A DNA stretch of 64,000 nucleotides, from contig NZ_JACRMG010000009.1 of assembly GCF_016219575.1 (NCBI RefSeq), positions 1,054,001 through 1,118,000 on the forward strand, given 5' to 3'. The first letter of the stretch is position 1. Every line of letters begins with the position of its first letter. This DNA comes from Bradyrhizobium sp. Lineage in GTDB: Bacteria; Pseudomonadota; Alphaproteobacteria; Rhizobiales; Xanthobacteraceae. Under the pieces are notes generated by a model, which was not told where the DNA came from, ran no database searches, and saw only the letters and a list, made by a program, of their open reading frames with translations. Both the position numbers and the translations under genes were made by a program. Positions 10,209 through 18,651 of this stretch are shown here, piece by piece.

Positions 10209-10315
10209 AACCGGATTCCGGCCGCAACTGTCATTGCGCGAGGAGCCCGAGACCCGCGGTACCCTCTACCCTCTCCGGATAGAGCGGCTTCGCGTCCCGT
10301 GCAGTGAGCTCGAAA

Positions 10316-10480
10316 TTACTTCTGGTTGAGGTCGTATGCGGCGCTTGCCATGAGGACGCAAACACCGAACACGCATCGCCAGAGCGTCGTGGTTCCGGGG
10401 ACGATGAGCATTGCGGCCGCGCCGACCAATCCGAACACCACGGCTCTCGTCTTCTGGACCTTTTGCCAAGCATCAGCCAT
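10316..10480 (-). CDS. Small membrane hypothetical protein
   Basis: A 54-residue frame starting MADAWQKVQKTRAVVFG and ending YDLNQK. It contains two hydrophobic stretches (VVFGLVGAAAMLIVPG and CVFGVCVLMASAA). A purine-rich GGGGAAAGAG box lies upstream of the ATG. No family recognised. Size, hydrophobic pattern and ribosome-binding site support a real small protein, but this is not proven. Confidence 0.5.
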   Translation of the reverse strand: MADAWQKVQKTRAVVFGLVGAAAMLIVPGTTTLWRCVFGVCVLMASAAYDLNQK

Positions 10481-10728
10481 GACAGTCTCTTTCCCCGCAT
10501 GAGTGACCTCGGCGCGGGGACCATGCGTTGTCCGTCACCCGACCTTACCTACTGGACGTGCCAGTAGCTCGCCACACAACAGGCGCTCTATTCGGGAAAA
10601 TAGCGAGTCAATTCAGTGGGTATTGGCCCGTAGGCGCATATGGAATATTCGCGAGAGCCGCGCCGCGGGCACGGCTCTAGAACGAATCAGCGAAGTTCAA
10701 TCCGCCGCCCAAACCGCGGCTCCGATGG

Positions 10729-10750
10729 CGGATTGCGCTTCGCCAATCCG
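10729..10750 (-). terminator. Hairpin downstream of the flavin oxidoreductase gene
   Basis: CGGATTG (10,729-10,735) pairs with CAATCCG (10,744-10,750) around an 8-base loop, 14 bases past the stop of the minus-strand oxidoreductase gene. There is no clear T-tract, so it may be a transcript-end stabiliser rather than a strict Rho-independent terminator. Confidence 0.4.
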
Positions 10751-10763
10751 ACATCCGCCAGGA

Positions 10764-11933
10764 CTACGACGCCTTCGTCTCGTTCAGCCCGCTCTGCCAC
10801 GTAGACGGCTGCGTGCCGAAGCCGCGCTTGGCGCGGGTGCCGAGCCAGTAGCCGAATTGCGGCGGCACGTTGCGGAACGGGCCTTCGATGCCGAGCTTCA
10901 GCGCGGCATCCATCGGCCAGTTCGGGTTGTTGAGTATCTCGCGGCCGACGGCGATCAGGTCGGCCTGCCCGGCGCGCAAAATGTCTTCGGCCTGGTCCCC
11001 ATGGATGATGAGGCCGACCGCCATGGTCATGATGCCGGCGTGGCTCCTGACATATTCCGACAGCGGCACCTGGTAGCTGTACTTGATCTCCTTGCCGAGG
11101 ATCGGCGCCACGTCGGTGATGCCGCCGGACGAGCAGTCGATGACGTCGACACCCTTGCCTTTCAATATTCTGGCGAGACGCACGCTCTGCTCCGGGCCCC
11201 AGCCGGCATTGTCCTCAACCGATAGCCGCACGAACAGCGGCTTGTGGTCGGGCCAATTCGTGCGCACGGCTTCCGTCACTTCGGTAATGAAGCGCATGCG
11301 GTTTGCTTCCGAGCCGCCATATTCGTCGCTGCGCTGGTTGGATCTTTCCGAGAGGAATTCGTGCATGAGATAGCCGTGGGCACCGTGCAGCTCCAGCACC
11401 TCGAAGCCGGCTTCGTGGGCGCGGCGCGCGGCGTTGCCCCAGGCCTGCACGAGGTCCTTCACTTCGGCCCGCTCCAGCGCCCGCGGCACCGGCCATTTCT
11501 CGCTGTGGGCGATTGCGCTCGGCGCGACCGGCGTCCATTCGTCCCAATCGTCGATGTCGGGCGTGCGCGTCAGCGGCCGGTCGCCTTCCCAGGGCCGCGT
11601 GGCGCGCGCCTTGCGGCCGGAATGGCCGAGCTGGATGCCGGCCACCGAATTCTGCTGCTTGATGAATTTGACGAGACGGCCGAGCGGCTCGACGAACTTG
11701 TCGTCCCAGATGCCGAGATCGCCGACCGTGCCGCAGCCGCGCCGCTCGACCTTGGTCGACTCCACGATCACGAGCCCTGCCCCGCCGGCGGCGAACTTGC
11801 CGGCGTTCATCAGGTGCCAGTCGGTCGGAAAGCCCTTGATCGCCGAATACTGGTGCATCGGCGGCACCACGATGCGGTTCTTCAATTCCACGCCGCGGAT
11901 GGTGATCGGAGAGAACAACAGCGAGCCGGACAT
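10764..11933 (-). CDS. NADH:flavin oxidoreductase, old yellow enzyme family (YqjM-like)
   Basis: A 389-residue FMN-dependent TIM-barrel ene-reductase. Seen in sequence: the N-terminal LFSPITIRGVELKNRIVVPP, the LGHSGRKA loop, and LHGAHGYLMHEFLS, whose paired histidines and tyrosine match the active-site block of YqjM-type enzymes. DEYGGSEANRMRF is a further family signature. It should reduce activated C=C bonds using NAD(P)H; the physiological substrate is unknown. Start chosen at MSGSLLF because GAGGAAGCGCTC lies just upstream. An upstream in-frame ATG would add 17 polar residues. Confidence 0.92.
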   Translation of the reverse strand: MSGSLLFSPITIRGVELKNRIVVPPMHQYSAIKGFPTDWHLMNAGKFAAGGAGLVIVESTKVERRGCGTVGDLGIWDDKFVEPLGRLVKFIKQQNSVAGIQLGHSGRKARATRPWEGDRPLTRTPDIDDWDEWTPVAPSAIAHSEKWPVPRALERAEVKDLVQAWGNAARRAHEAGFEVLELHGAHGYLMHEFLSERSNQRSDEYGGSEANRMRFITEVTEAVRTNWPDHKPLFVRLSVEDNAGWGPEQSVRLARILKGKGVDVIDCSSGGITDVAPILGKEIKYSYQVPLSEYVRSHAGIMTMAVGLIIHGDQAEDILRAGQADLIAVGREILNNPNWPMDAALKLGIEGPFRNVPPQFGYWLGTRAKRGFGTQPSTWQSGLNETKAS

Positions 11934-12060
11934 GAGCGCTTCCTCGTCGTCGGGCCGTCGTTTCGCGGCCTCATTCGGAGGCAAACGATAGCTTCATCGC
12001 GTGCCGCGGCAAGTCCGCATCGTTGCATGGCGGCTGCGATTTTCGTACACCACCGCCGTC

Positions 12061-12690
12061 ATGACCCCGCCCTCCCTCTCCCCCGGCTCTGCCGACGTGC
12101 TGCTGTTCGATATCGGCCGCGTCGTGCTGGATATCGATTTCGGCCGGGTGATGAACATCTGGGCCGGTCACGCCGGTTGTGAGCCTTCCGACCTCGCCGC
12201 GCGCTTTGTCGTCAACGACAGTTTCCGGCACCACGAGACCGGCAAGATCGACGATGCCGCGTTCTTCGGCGATTTGCGGCGGTCGCTCGGCATCGGCATT
12301 TCGGACGCGCAGTTCCTGGAAGGATGGAACGCGATCTTCGCCGGCGAGATGCCCGGCATCGCACCGCTGCTGGCGCGCGCCGCCGCGCGCATGCCGCTCT
12401 ATGCCTTCTCCAACACCAACCCGCCGCATGTCGAGCACTTCTCCAGGGCTTATGCGGACGTGCTCGGCCATTTCAGGGAAATATATCTCTCCTCCAGCAT
12501 CGGGCTGCGCAAGCCGGAGCCGGACGCCTTCCATCACGTCGTCAACGCCATCGGCGTGCCCGCCGCGCGCATTGTATTCTTCGACGATTCCGCCGAAAAT
12601 ATCGCAGGCGCCCGCGCCAGCGGCCTTGCCGCCGTGCATGTGAAGTCTTCCGACGACGTGGCAGGCGCGCTTGCCGCGCTCGGAATCTAG
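12061..12690 (+). CDS. HAD-superfamily hydrolase
   Basis: The 209-residue protein shows the HAD motifs: LLFDIGRVVLDID (nucleophile Asp; the usual second Asp is Gly, as in the YihX-like group), SNTN as motif II, the lysine of GLRKPEPDAF as motif III, and FFDDSAENIAGA as motif IV. The cap region lies between motifs I and II. It probably dephosphorylates a small metabolite; the substrate is unknown. The gene ends directly at the TAGGAG that serves as ribosome-binding site for moeA, so the two are likely cotranscribed. Confidence 0.88.
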   Translation: MTPPSLSPGSADVLLFDIGRVVLDIDFGRVMNIWAGHAGCEPSDLAARFVVNDSFRHHETGKIDDAAFFGDLRRSLGIGISDAQFLEGWNAIFAGEMPGIAPLLARAAARMPLYAFSNTNPPHVEHFSRAYADVLGHFREIYLSSSIGLRKPEPDAFHHVVNAIGVPAARIVFFDDSAENIAGARASGLAAVHVKSSDDVAGALAALGI

Positions 12691-12701
12691 GAGTTCTTGC
12701 T

Positions 12702-13913
12702 TTGGCCTTGATGCCGGTGACCTCTGCGCTTGCCGCGATCCTCGACGGCGTCCAGCCGCTGGCTGAGGAGATCGTTGCGCTCGACGCCGCCTGGCACCGC
12801 ACCCTGGCGCGCGACGTTGCTGCCAAACGCACCCAGCCGCCGCAGGCGATGTCGGCGATGGACGGCTATGCGGTGCGCGCGGCCGATGCGGCCGATGTGA
12901 AGGCGCGGCTGAAGGTGATCGGCGAGATCGCCGCCGGCCGGCCGTTCGGCCGCACCGTCGGGATGGGCGAAGCGGCGCGCATCTTCACCGGCGGCGTGAT
13001 CCCCGACGGCGCCGACGCCGTCATCATCCAGGAAGACACCAGCGTCGACGGCGATGCCCTCAGCATCACGGAAGCCGCGGTGAAGGGACGACATATCCGC
13101 CAGGCCGGCGTCGATTTCCGCGAGGGCGACGTACTGCTCAAGCGCGGAACCCGGCTCAGCGACCGCGACCTCTCGCTGGCGGCGGCCATGAACTATCCGG
13201 AACTGGCGGTGCGCCGCCGGCCGAAGGTGGCCGTGCTCGCCACCGGCGACGAACTTGTGATGCCCGGCACCACACCCGGTTCCGGCCAGATCGTCTATTC
13301 CAACGGTTATGCGCTGCGGGCGCTCGCGCGTGCCGAGGGCGCCGACACGATCGACCTCGGGATTGCCGCCGACACCGTCGCCGACACCACCGCCGGCATC
13401 CGCCGCGCCCGCGAGGTCGGCGCCGACGTGCTGGTCACCACCGGCGGGGCCTCGGTCGGCGACCACGACCTCGTCAAGCGCTCGCTGGAGGCCGAGGGCA
13501 TGACAATCGCGTTCTGGCGGATCGCGATGCGGCCCGGCAAGCCGATGCTGTACGGCCGGCTCGGCGGGATGCAGGTGATCGGACTGCCCGGCAATCCCGT
13601 CTCCTCCTATGTCTGCGCCTTCCTGTTCCTGGTGCCGTTGATTCGCGCTCTGTCGGGCCGCAGCGACATCCACCACGCCAGGGAAACGGCATTGCTCGGG
13701 CGCGACGTCGCCGCCAACGACCAGCGCGAGGATTACCTGCGCGCGCGCCTCGAGCGGCGCGACGACGGCCAGTGCATCGCCACGCCCGTCAGTCATCAGG
13801 ACTCGTCGCTGCTTGGATTTCTCGCTGCGGCACAGGGATTACTGGTACGCGCGCCGCTGGCGCCGGCCGCTGCGAAAGGCAGCGTTGTGGAGATCCTGCG
13901 ACTGCCGGAATGA
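12702..13913 (+). CDS. moeA: Molybdopterin molybdenumtransferase
   Basis: Inserts molybdate into adenylylated molybdopterin, the last general step of molybdenum cofactor synthesis. About 403 residues. Signatures: QAMSAMDGYAVR near residue 47, ARIFTGGVIPDGADAVIIQE, TGDEL, VTTGGASVGDHD and GLPGNPVSS, all typical of MoeA. Start: TTG at 12,702 has a TAGGAG box 8 bases upstream. ATG at 12,711 is in frame but too far from that box, so I prefer TTG. It is followed by the lexA promoter region. Confidence 0.94.
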   Translation: MALMPVTSALAAILDGVQPLAEEIVALDAAWHRTLARDVAAKRTQPPQAMSAMDGYAVRAADAADVKARLKVIGEIAAGRPFGRTVGMGEAARIFTGGVIPDGADAVIIQEDTSVDGDALSITEAAVKGRHIRQAGVDFREGDVLLKRGTRLSDRDLSLAAAMNYPELAVRRRPKVAVLATGDELVMPGTTPGSGQIVYSNGYALRALARAEGADTIDLGIAADTVADTTAGIRRAREVGADVLVTTGGASVGDHDLVKRSLEAEGMTIAFWRIAMRPGKPMLYGRLGGMQVIGLPGNPVSSYVCAFLFLVPLIRALSGRSDIHHARETALLGRDVAANDQREDYLRARLERRDDGQCIATPVSHQDSSLLGFLAAAQGLLVRAPLAPAAAKGSVVEILRLPE

Positions 13914-13974
13914 CCGGCTGATTCGCGGTTCCCGACAAAAGCTCATCCCGTTCACCCAAAATTAAGTGGTTGCG

Positions 13975-13989
13975 GAACACATATCGAAC
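13975..13989 (-). promoter_or_regulatory. LexA operator (alphaproteobacterial SOS box) upstream of lexA
   Basis: GAAC-N7-GAAC at 13,975-13,989 is the reverse complement of GTTC-N7-GTTC, the LexA box described for alphaproteobacteria. It sits 125 bases before the lexA start codon, which fits negative autoregulation. The exact promoter elements around it were not resolved. Confidence 0.8.
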
Positions 13990-14113
13990 ATATAGTGTCC
14001 GTTCATGATTTGTTTCGAGCGGTAGTGCCTTTTGACTGCTTTGGCGCGCACCGCACGAGTCTCGGAATTGAACGACGCGCCACCAACGACGCTAACCCCG
14101 GGGATTGCTCGCG

Positions 14114-14818
14114 ATGCTTACGCGCAAACAGTACGAACTCCTGCGTTTCATCAACGAGAGACTCAAGGAGGCCGGCGTGCCGCCTTCCTTCGACGAGATG
14201 AAGGACGCCCTCGACCTGCGCTCGAAGTCGGGCATTCACCGCCTCATCACGGCGCTGGAGGAGCGCGGCTTCATCCGCCGCCTGCCCAACCGCGCCCGCG
14301 CCATCGAGGTGATCAAGCTGCCGGAGCTCGCCGGCTCAAGCGGCAACGGCCGCCGCGGCTTCACGCCGAGCGTCATCGAAGGCACGCTCGGCAAACGCTC
14401 GGGTGGCGCGCAGGTCAATGAGGACAGCGGCGAGCGTCCCGTGGCCGTCCCCGTGATGGGCCGCATCGCCGCCGGCACCCCGATCGAGGCGCTGCAGACC
14501 CGCAGCCACACCATCAGCGTGCCGCCGGACATGCTGGGCTCCGGCGAGCACTACGCGCTCGAGGTGCGCGGCGACTCCATGGTCGATGCCGGCATTCTCG
14601 ACGGCGACATGGCGCTGATCCAGCGCAACGAGACCGCCGACACCGGCGACATCGTGGTGGCGCTGATCGACGAAGAAGAAGCAACGCTGAAACGTTTCCG
14701 CCGCCGCGGCGCCTCGATTGCACTCGAGCCCGCCAACACGGCCTATGAAGTTCGCATCCTGCCGCCCAACCGCGTGCGCATCCAGGGCAAGCTGATCGGG
14801 CTGTACAGGAAGTACTGA
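14114..14818 (+). CDS. lexA: LexA repressor, self-cleaving
   Basis: Represses the SOS regulon until RecA filaments trigger self-cleavage. The 234-residue protein has an N-terminal winged helix ([17 protein letters not shown] ... [18 protein letters not shown]), then a linker and an S24 peptidase fold. The cleavage pair Ala-Gly is in RIAAGTP at residues 120-121. The catalytic dyad is Ser155 in GDSMVD and Lys193 in ATLKRF. The start at MLTRKQ fits known LexA proteins; an in-frame ATG 9 bases earlier is less likely. Confidence 0.97.
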   Translation: MLTRKQYELLRFINERLKEAGVPPSFDEMKDALDLRSKSGIHRLITALEERGFIRRLPNRARAIEVIKLPELAGSSGNGRRGFTPSVIEGTLGKRSGGAQVNEDSGERPVAVPVMGRIAAGTPIEALQTRSHTISVPPDMLGSGEHYALEVRGDSMVDAGILDGDMALIQRNETADTGDIVVALIDEEEATLKRFRRRGASIALEPANTAYEVRILPPNRVRIQGKLIGLYRKY

Positions 14819-15131
14819 TTGCATCGCGTCCGGATCCGCGCTTGCGGGTCCGGACCTCCATCGCTTCCAGAGCCGGCGCTTCCGGTGAGATGATGGTTTT
14901 GCGTCCGGCCGCGACACAGCCGGAAAATTTCAAAACGCATTTGTGATCGCGCGAGCCATTGCCGGCCGCATCATTGCCCATAACCGGGCGCAACTTTTCG
15001 CACATCTCCACCTTGATAGAGGCCTGCGCCTCCAGGGCATGATCCCGAGAAGTGGAGATCGTTTTCGTCAAGATCATGCCCAGGCAAACCAGTGGCGCGG
15101 GCTGGCTCTATCTCGCAAGAGGAGCAATCCC
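14819..15131. other. Intergenic region between lexA and a small hypothetical gene
   Basis: This 313-base stretch has no convincing gene. An open frame covering part of it (from 14,943) merges into the downstream gene without a credible start. It contains the palindromic element at 15,035-15,081 and an AGAGGAG ribosome-binding site near 15,117. Confidence 0.6.
15035..15081. repeat. Palindromic intergenic element (GGGCATGATC type)
   Basis: A perfect 10-base inverted repeat, GGGCATGATC (15,035-15,044) and GATCATGCCC (15,072-15,081), with AAGTGGAGATCGTTTTC in the spacer. It is related in arms and spacer to the element at 4149-4212. Confidence 0.75.
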
Positions 15132-15554
15132 ATGTGCGATTATAGTCTGCGCGCTCTCGCGACACGGCCGGCGGAAGTCGGCGAAACCCTGATCACAACC
15201 ACGTTCCGCGGCACTTCCACGCGAGGCTTCGCCTCGGAAAGCGACCCGGAGACCGCGGTCTGCATGCTGCCGGGAACGGAGCTCGCCTTCGCCGAGAACG
15301 TCCGCTACGACAGCCGCTGGATCTGGCCCAAGACGCTGGAATACCGCGTCGGCAAGTTCGGCATGATCGATCCGCACATTGCGGATCGTCACCATGACGC
15401 AATCGAATTCCCCGACGGAATGTTCGTGCTGGTGACGCAGCTCTGCGAAGGCCAGCGCGTTACCGTGCTGCAGCTTCCGGTGCGGGAAGGCCAGCACGAA
15501 GCGAGGAAGGCGGATACCGAGCAGACTGCTCCGCGGCCGATCATCGCCGACTGA
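15132..15554 (+). CDS. Conserved hypothetical protein (MCDYSLRALATRPAEVG type)
   Basis: A 140-residue soluble protein starting MCDYSLRALATRPAEVGE, with TRGFASESDPETAVCMLPG and a C-terminal LVTQLCEGQRVTVLQLP. Proteins with this opening are frequent in Bradyrhizobium, often in several copies, and have no known function. An AGAGGAG box precedes the ATG. It ends 2 bases before the convergent comEC fragment. Confidence 0.75.
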   Translation: MCDYSLRALATRPAEVGETLITTTFRGTSTRGFASESDPETAVCMLPGTELAFAENVRYDSRWIWPKTLEYRVGKFGMIDPHIADRHHDAIEFPDGMFVLVTQLCEGQRVTVLQLPVREGQHEARKADTEQTAPRPIIAD

Positions 15555-15556
15555 AC

Positions 15557-16639
15557 CTATTCGTCGGCCTGCATGTCGGCTTCCGACGGCGTTGCATCAA
15601 CTGCCTGACGGGCGGGACGCGCAACGCGAAGCGTCGTGTCGCCATCGCCCAAGTCGCCGCCTGCGGACGGCGACCACGGCCGGTCAATGCCGCGCGGCTT
15701 GACTGCATCGACGGCAAATCCATCGCCCGTGCGGCGCAGCGCCAGCGCACCCTGCCGGCGCAGCCGCTCCGCATCGATGACGGAAGCGCGGCAGCCTGCC
15801 GGCACCTGCCGCGCCGTGACGATGACGGCGGCGCGCTCGCAATCCTCAGCGATGGCTTCCGGCCGCAGACTCAGCGCCACCAGGGCGCCACCGGCGGCCG
15901 GCGTTACGCAGCCGCCCGCGTCGCACGACACGCCTTCCGCCAGCGAGGTGTCGCCGGCGGTTCGCGCATCGGCGTCGGCTGCCAGCCATTCCCTGACGGC
16001 AAATGCGTCCTTGCCGCCCTTCATCAGGTGCAGCCGGCCGTCCGTGCCGCGCACGGCGACATTGCGGCCATCGCCGGAGATCAGGATATCCGGCCGCGGC
16101 GCTCCCGCCGCCCAGACGATGGCAAGCAGCAGCACCCCTGCCCCGCTCCAGCGCAGCGGCGTGCGCAACAGGCCCATCAGGATGATGCCGGCACTCGCCA
16201 GGATCAACGGCGCGATGCCGAACGCGGCCATCCGGCCGACCGCGCCGGGCAGACGCGCGACCCATTGCGCGACCGCGACCATCCAGTCGATGCCGACGCC
16301 CATCAGCCACCAGAAGAAGCCGTCGAAGCCGAACGGCATCGCCGCAAGGCCGAACAATCCCGCCGGCATCACCAGCGCCGAGACCACCGGCATCGCCGCG
16401 AGGTTGGCCACCACCCCATAGGGCGTGATGCGGTGGAAATGGAAGGCGGCGTAGGGCGTGGTGGCGAGGCCCGCGACCAGCGAGGCCAGCAGCAGCATGA
16501 CGAACTCCCGGCCACCCCACAGCGCCACGCGCGCGCTCGTGGAATTGTCGGGCGCGGCGAACAGCTTTGGCATGCCGATCTGCACCAGCGCGACGAGGCC
16601 CAGCGTGGCCGCAAACGACATCTGGAAGCTCAGGTTCAA
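15557..16639 (-). pseudogene. comEC: comEC, 3' (C-terminal) part, separated by the inserted element
   Basis: This frame encodes the C-terminal half of a ComEC/Rec2 DNA-uptake channel protein: SFQMSFAATLGLVALVQIG (the conserved competence-domain block), several membrane helices, then a degenerate extracytoplasmic domain with no metal-binding histidine cluster visible. The missing N-terminal half is at 33,432-34,664 on the same strand. Joining both at the shared FQMS codons restores one frame of roughly 765 residues. The fragment could be translated from a TTG at 16,639 but lacks the first half of the channel, so ComEC is very likely inactive here. Confidence 0.92.
16615..16627. repeat. Left attachment site core of the integrated element
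   Basis: ACGACATCTGGAA, identical to 33,434-33,446. On the minus strand it encodes F-Q-M-S in the ComEC motif SFQMSFAA. Similarity continues for four more bases with one mismatch (G/A then CTC). This is the crossover region expected for the tyrosine integrase. Confidence 0.85.
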
Positions 16640-16668
16640 TGAATTTGATTGAAAATGATTTCAAAGTC

Positions 16669-17781
16669 TTACCCTACCTTCCGAGCAGGTCCCCGGGACT
16701 TTTCCCGGGACTTTGCAACGTTTTCGATTGCCTCAGCTATGTCACCGTCTAAGACGTGAGCGTACCGCAAAGTGCTTTTGATGTCGGCATGATTCATAGC
16801 CCGCTGTACAAGCTTGAGGTTGCCCGAGGAGCGCAATAGTTTGGTGCCGAAATCATGGCGATAGTCGTGGAATCGGAAATCCGTCACGCCCGCCTTTGCA
16901 CGAATGCTTTGCCAAGCTGATTTCGTGCCCGTGAGCGTCAGGGGATAGCGTTCTCCGCGTACCAGACCTAGCCGCTTATTGCCGTATTGCGCGAGGTAGG
17001 TGAATACGAAATCGGGATGCAACCCCTGCAAAGGGAAGAGGATCTCGCGGATGGTTCCAGTAATCGGGAACACCACGCGTCTTCCGCCCTTCCCTAGCCG
17101 CACAATCTGGCGGGTCCCGAAGTTGACTTCAGTCCAACGCAGAGTAACGCACTCCCGCAGGCGCAGACCGCTGGTCCGAACAAAATCAAAAAACGGCTGG
17201 TAATCGGAGCGCATTGCATCATCAAACGCCGCAGCTTCGTGATCTTGCAGCTCGCGAACACGCTCCGGCGGCTCCTTCAACCAATGTCTTGTCCAATTAA
17301 TTTCACGCTCGAACCGCGCACCCTCGGAGATGGCAAAAGTAAAAAGCCGCTTGAGCACTTTGGTAACCGAACGATTGACGGTGGCAGGAGAAATAAGCGG
17401 TGCATCCCTTCGGCCTTTGACGTGTTGCCCTCGTCGCCATGCCACCAATTTCGCAATGGCTGCATCATCGATGACGGTCAGCGGCGTAGTTGGGCCGAAG
17501 TAATCAACGATACGCGCCAAGTTTCGCTGAGTGGCATCATAGCCGGCATGGTACTGGCCCACTTCCTGCCAAAATCGGTCCGCGACGTGGTCGATCTGAA
17601 GCGAATAAGCCGCATTACGTTGCGACTTTATCAACTCGCGCGCCCGTTTGCGCTCTATTGTCTCGAAGTCTTCGGCTTCTCGCTTAGAAGTGCAGCGCGT
17701 CGAGCCGTAAAACCGATGACCCTGGATGACAAAATCAAACCAGTAGACCGCGCCCGACTTCTTGGTTTTGAAGACTGACAT
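16669..17781 (-). CDS. Tyrosine-type site-specific recombinase/integrase
   Basis: The 370-residue integrase has an N-terminal arm-binding region, a core-binding SAM-like domain (ATQRNLARIVDYFGP ... TVNRSVTKVLKRLF) and a catalytic domain. Catalytic residues visible: Arg in TSGLRLRE, Lys in LGKGGRR, His-x-x-Arg in FHDYRHDF, His in MNHADIKST and the nucleophile Tyr in LRYAHV. It should integrate and, with an excisionase, excise the element at the comEC site. Its 3' end contains two tandem CCCGGGACTTT repeats also found at the right end of the element. Confidence 0.95.
   Translation of the reverse strand: MSVFKTKKSGAVYWFDFVIQGHRFYGSTRCTSKREAEDFETIERKRARELIKSQRNAAYSLQIDHVADRFWQEVGQYHAGYDATQRNLARIVDYFGPTTPLTVIDDAAIAKLVAWRRGQHVKGRRDAPLISPATVNRSVTKVLKRLFTFAISEGARFEREINWTRHWLKEPPERVRELQDHEAAAFDDAMRSDYQPFFDFVRTSGLRLRECVTLRWTEVNFGTRQIVRLGKGGRRVVFPITGTIREILFPLQGLHPDFVFTYLAQYGNKRLGLVRGERYPLTLTGTKSAWQSIRAKAGVTDFRFHDYRHDFGTKLLRSSGNLKLVQRAMNHADIKSTLRYAHVLDGDIAEAIENVAKSREKSRGPARKVG
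16692..16714 (+). repeat. Tandem CCCGGGACTTT pair, left end (candidate integrase arm sites)
   Basis: CCCGGGACTTT occurs at 16,692-16,702 and 16,704-16,714, a 12-base period. A matching pair with the same period and orientation is at 33,280-33,302 near the right end. Paired short repeats near both termini are typical of tyrosine-integrase arm-binding sites. Function is inferred from position only. Confidence 0.55.
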
Positions 17782-18029
17782 GGGTGCTCCTGGCTCCTGC
17801 GCGCCGCAACGAAGTCTTTCAAATCGCTTTCATCAAAGGCGTATCTGGGACGTTTAGCTCCTCGACCAATGTTGACGTATCGTATCGCTCCATCCTTTAC
17901 GAAGTCCATTAATTGTTGGACGGAAATCGCAAGCCTGGCTGCTGCCACGTGCGGCGAAACCAAAGCTACATTGTAGCTCGCAGTTCGCTCCACTGGCGCT
18001 GCTGACTGGGCACTGTTATCGTCGATCAT
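17655..18029 (-). CDS. Excisionase-like helix-turn-helix protein
   Basis: A 124-residue protein. Its centre (VSPHVAAARLAISVQQLMDFVKDGAIRYVN region) reads as a MerR/excisionase-type winged helix: a turn-helix in which helix 2 recognises DNA, then a short wing (IGRGAKRPRYAFDESDLKDFV). Such proteins sit next to tyrosine integrases and act as recombination directionality factors or regulators. The 3' end overlaps the integrase gene by 127 bases in another frame. Start at MIDDNSAQS is preferred; a longer in-frame form up to 18,191 is possible but has unlikely N-terminal sequence. Confidence 0.7.
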   Translation of the reverse strand: MIDDNSAQSAAPVERTASYNVALVSPHVAAARLAISVQQLMDFVKDGAIRYVNIGRGAKRPRYAFDESDLKDFVAARRSQEHPCQSSKPRSRARSTGLILSSRVIGFTARRAALLSEKPKTSRQ

Positions 18030-18061
18030 TTCAAAACTCGTTGGAGCAAGGACAATCGCGA

Positions 18062-18123
18062 TTTTGCCAGCGGTGATGCATGAACTAAATGGAGGACAAG
18101 AAAAGTTTGCTATGTCCCTGTTG
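18062..18123 (+). repeat. Imperfect direct repeat, copy A
   Basis: Matches 18,589-18,651 over about 62 bases with scattered substitutions and one single-base gap; the blocks AAATGGAGGACAA and TGTCCCTGTTG are identical. Copy B covers the 3' end of the 243-residue gene, so copy A may be a remnant of a duplicated gene end. Confidence 0.7.
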
Positions 18124-18552
18124 GTAAGACCCTTCCCAATTCCGCTCTCTTGACGAGAAGCCATAGCCCGGCTCCCCGCAAAGCCCGGCACCCACTAAGC
18201 GCCATGCGGTTGAGGCGTTCGTAGCGCAAATCCCCAGGATGCCCGATCTCGGGGGCCAGCCGGCCCGGCCCACCAAACAATGCCCGGTGACGGCAACGCG
18301 GAACAAACGAATGCCTTTTATTGTCCTGGATACTGGTGGACCGTCGAACCGGCGCCACCACGGCGGGGGAGCAAGAACACCGCGCGCTTCGTCCCCGGAA
18401 AAAAAACGCCGGGCCGCCGCGACTATTCGATGAAAGCGGCTCGATCGGCTGATTGGGCCGGGCTGGCAAAGCGTGCCGTTGACGGCTTGGAACGATCAGT
18501 CTATTTGCCTGCAACGGAATCCGCGCCCTTGCCTGAATGCTTTGCGCGGATC

Positions 18553-18592
18553 AGCCCGGCGAGGGTCGCACCTCGGCCGGGCTCTTCTTTTT
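18553..18592 (+). terminator. Strong Rho-independent terminator with no upstream gene
   Basis: AGCCCGGCGAGG pairs with CCTCGGCCGGGCT across a 6-base loop with a one-base bulge, followed by CTTCTTTTT. This is a textbook intrinsic terminator on the plus strand. The nearest plus-strand open frame runs straight through it and is therefore not its gene. Confidence 0.75.
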
Positions 18593-18651
18593 GTCAGCGC
18601 CGATGACTGAGCGAAATGGAGGACAAATCAACGTTTGCTCTGTCCCTGTTG
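18589..18651 (+). repeat. Imperfect direct repeat, copy B
   Basis: Partner of 18,062-18,123. Its right half encodes, on the minus strand, the last residues (QQGQSKR) of the 243-residue hypothetical protein. Confidence 0.7.

Larger units (their letters stand above)
18030..18627. other. Intergenic region of about 600 bases in the element
   Basis: No credible protein gene. It holds one copy of an imperfect 62-base repeat (18,062-18,123), most of the second copy (18,589-18,651), and a strong Rho-independent terminator at 18,553-18,592 with no gene in front of it on the plus strand. A non-coding transcript from about 18,200-18,590 is possible but unproven. Confidence 0.5.

Noticed and set aside
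18280..18606. 108-codon plus-strand frame in the gap before the 243-residue gene
   Set aside because: It runs through a strong intrinsic terminator and part of a repeat; sequence looks random.
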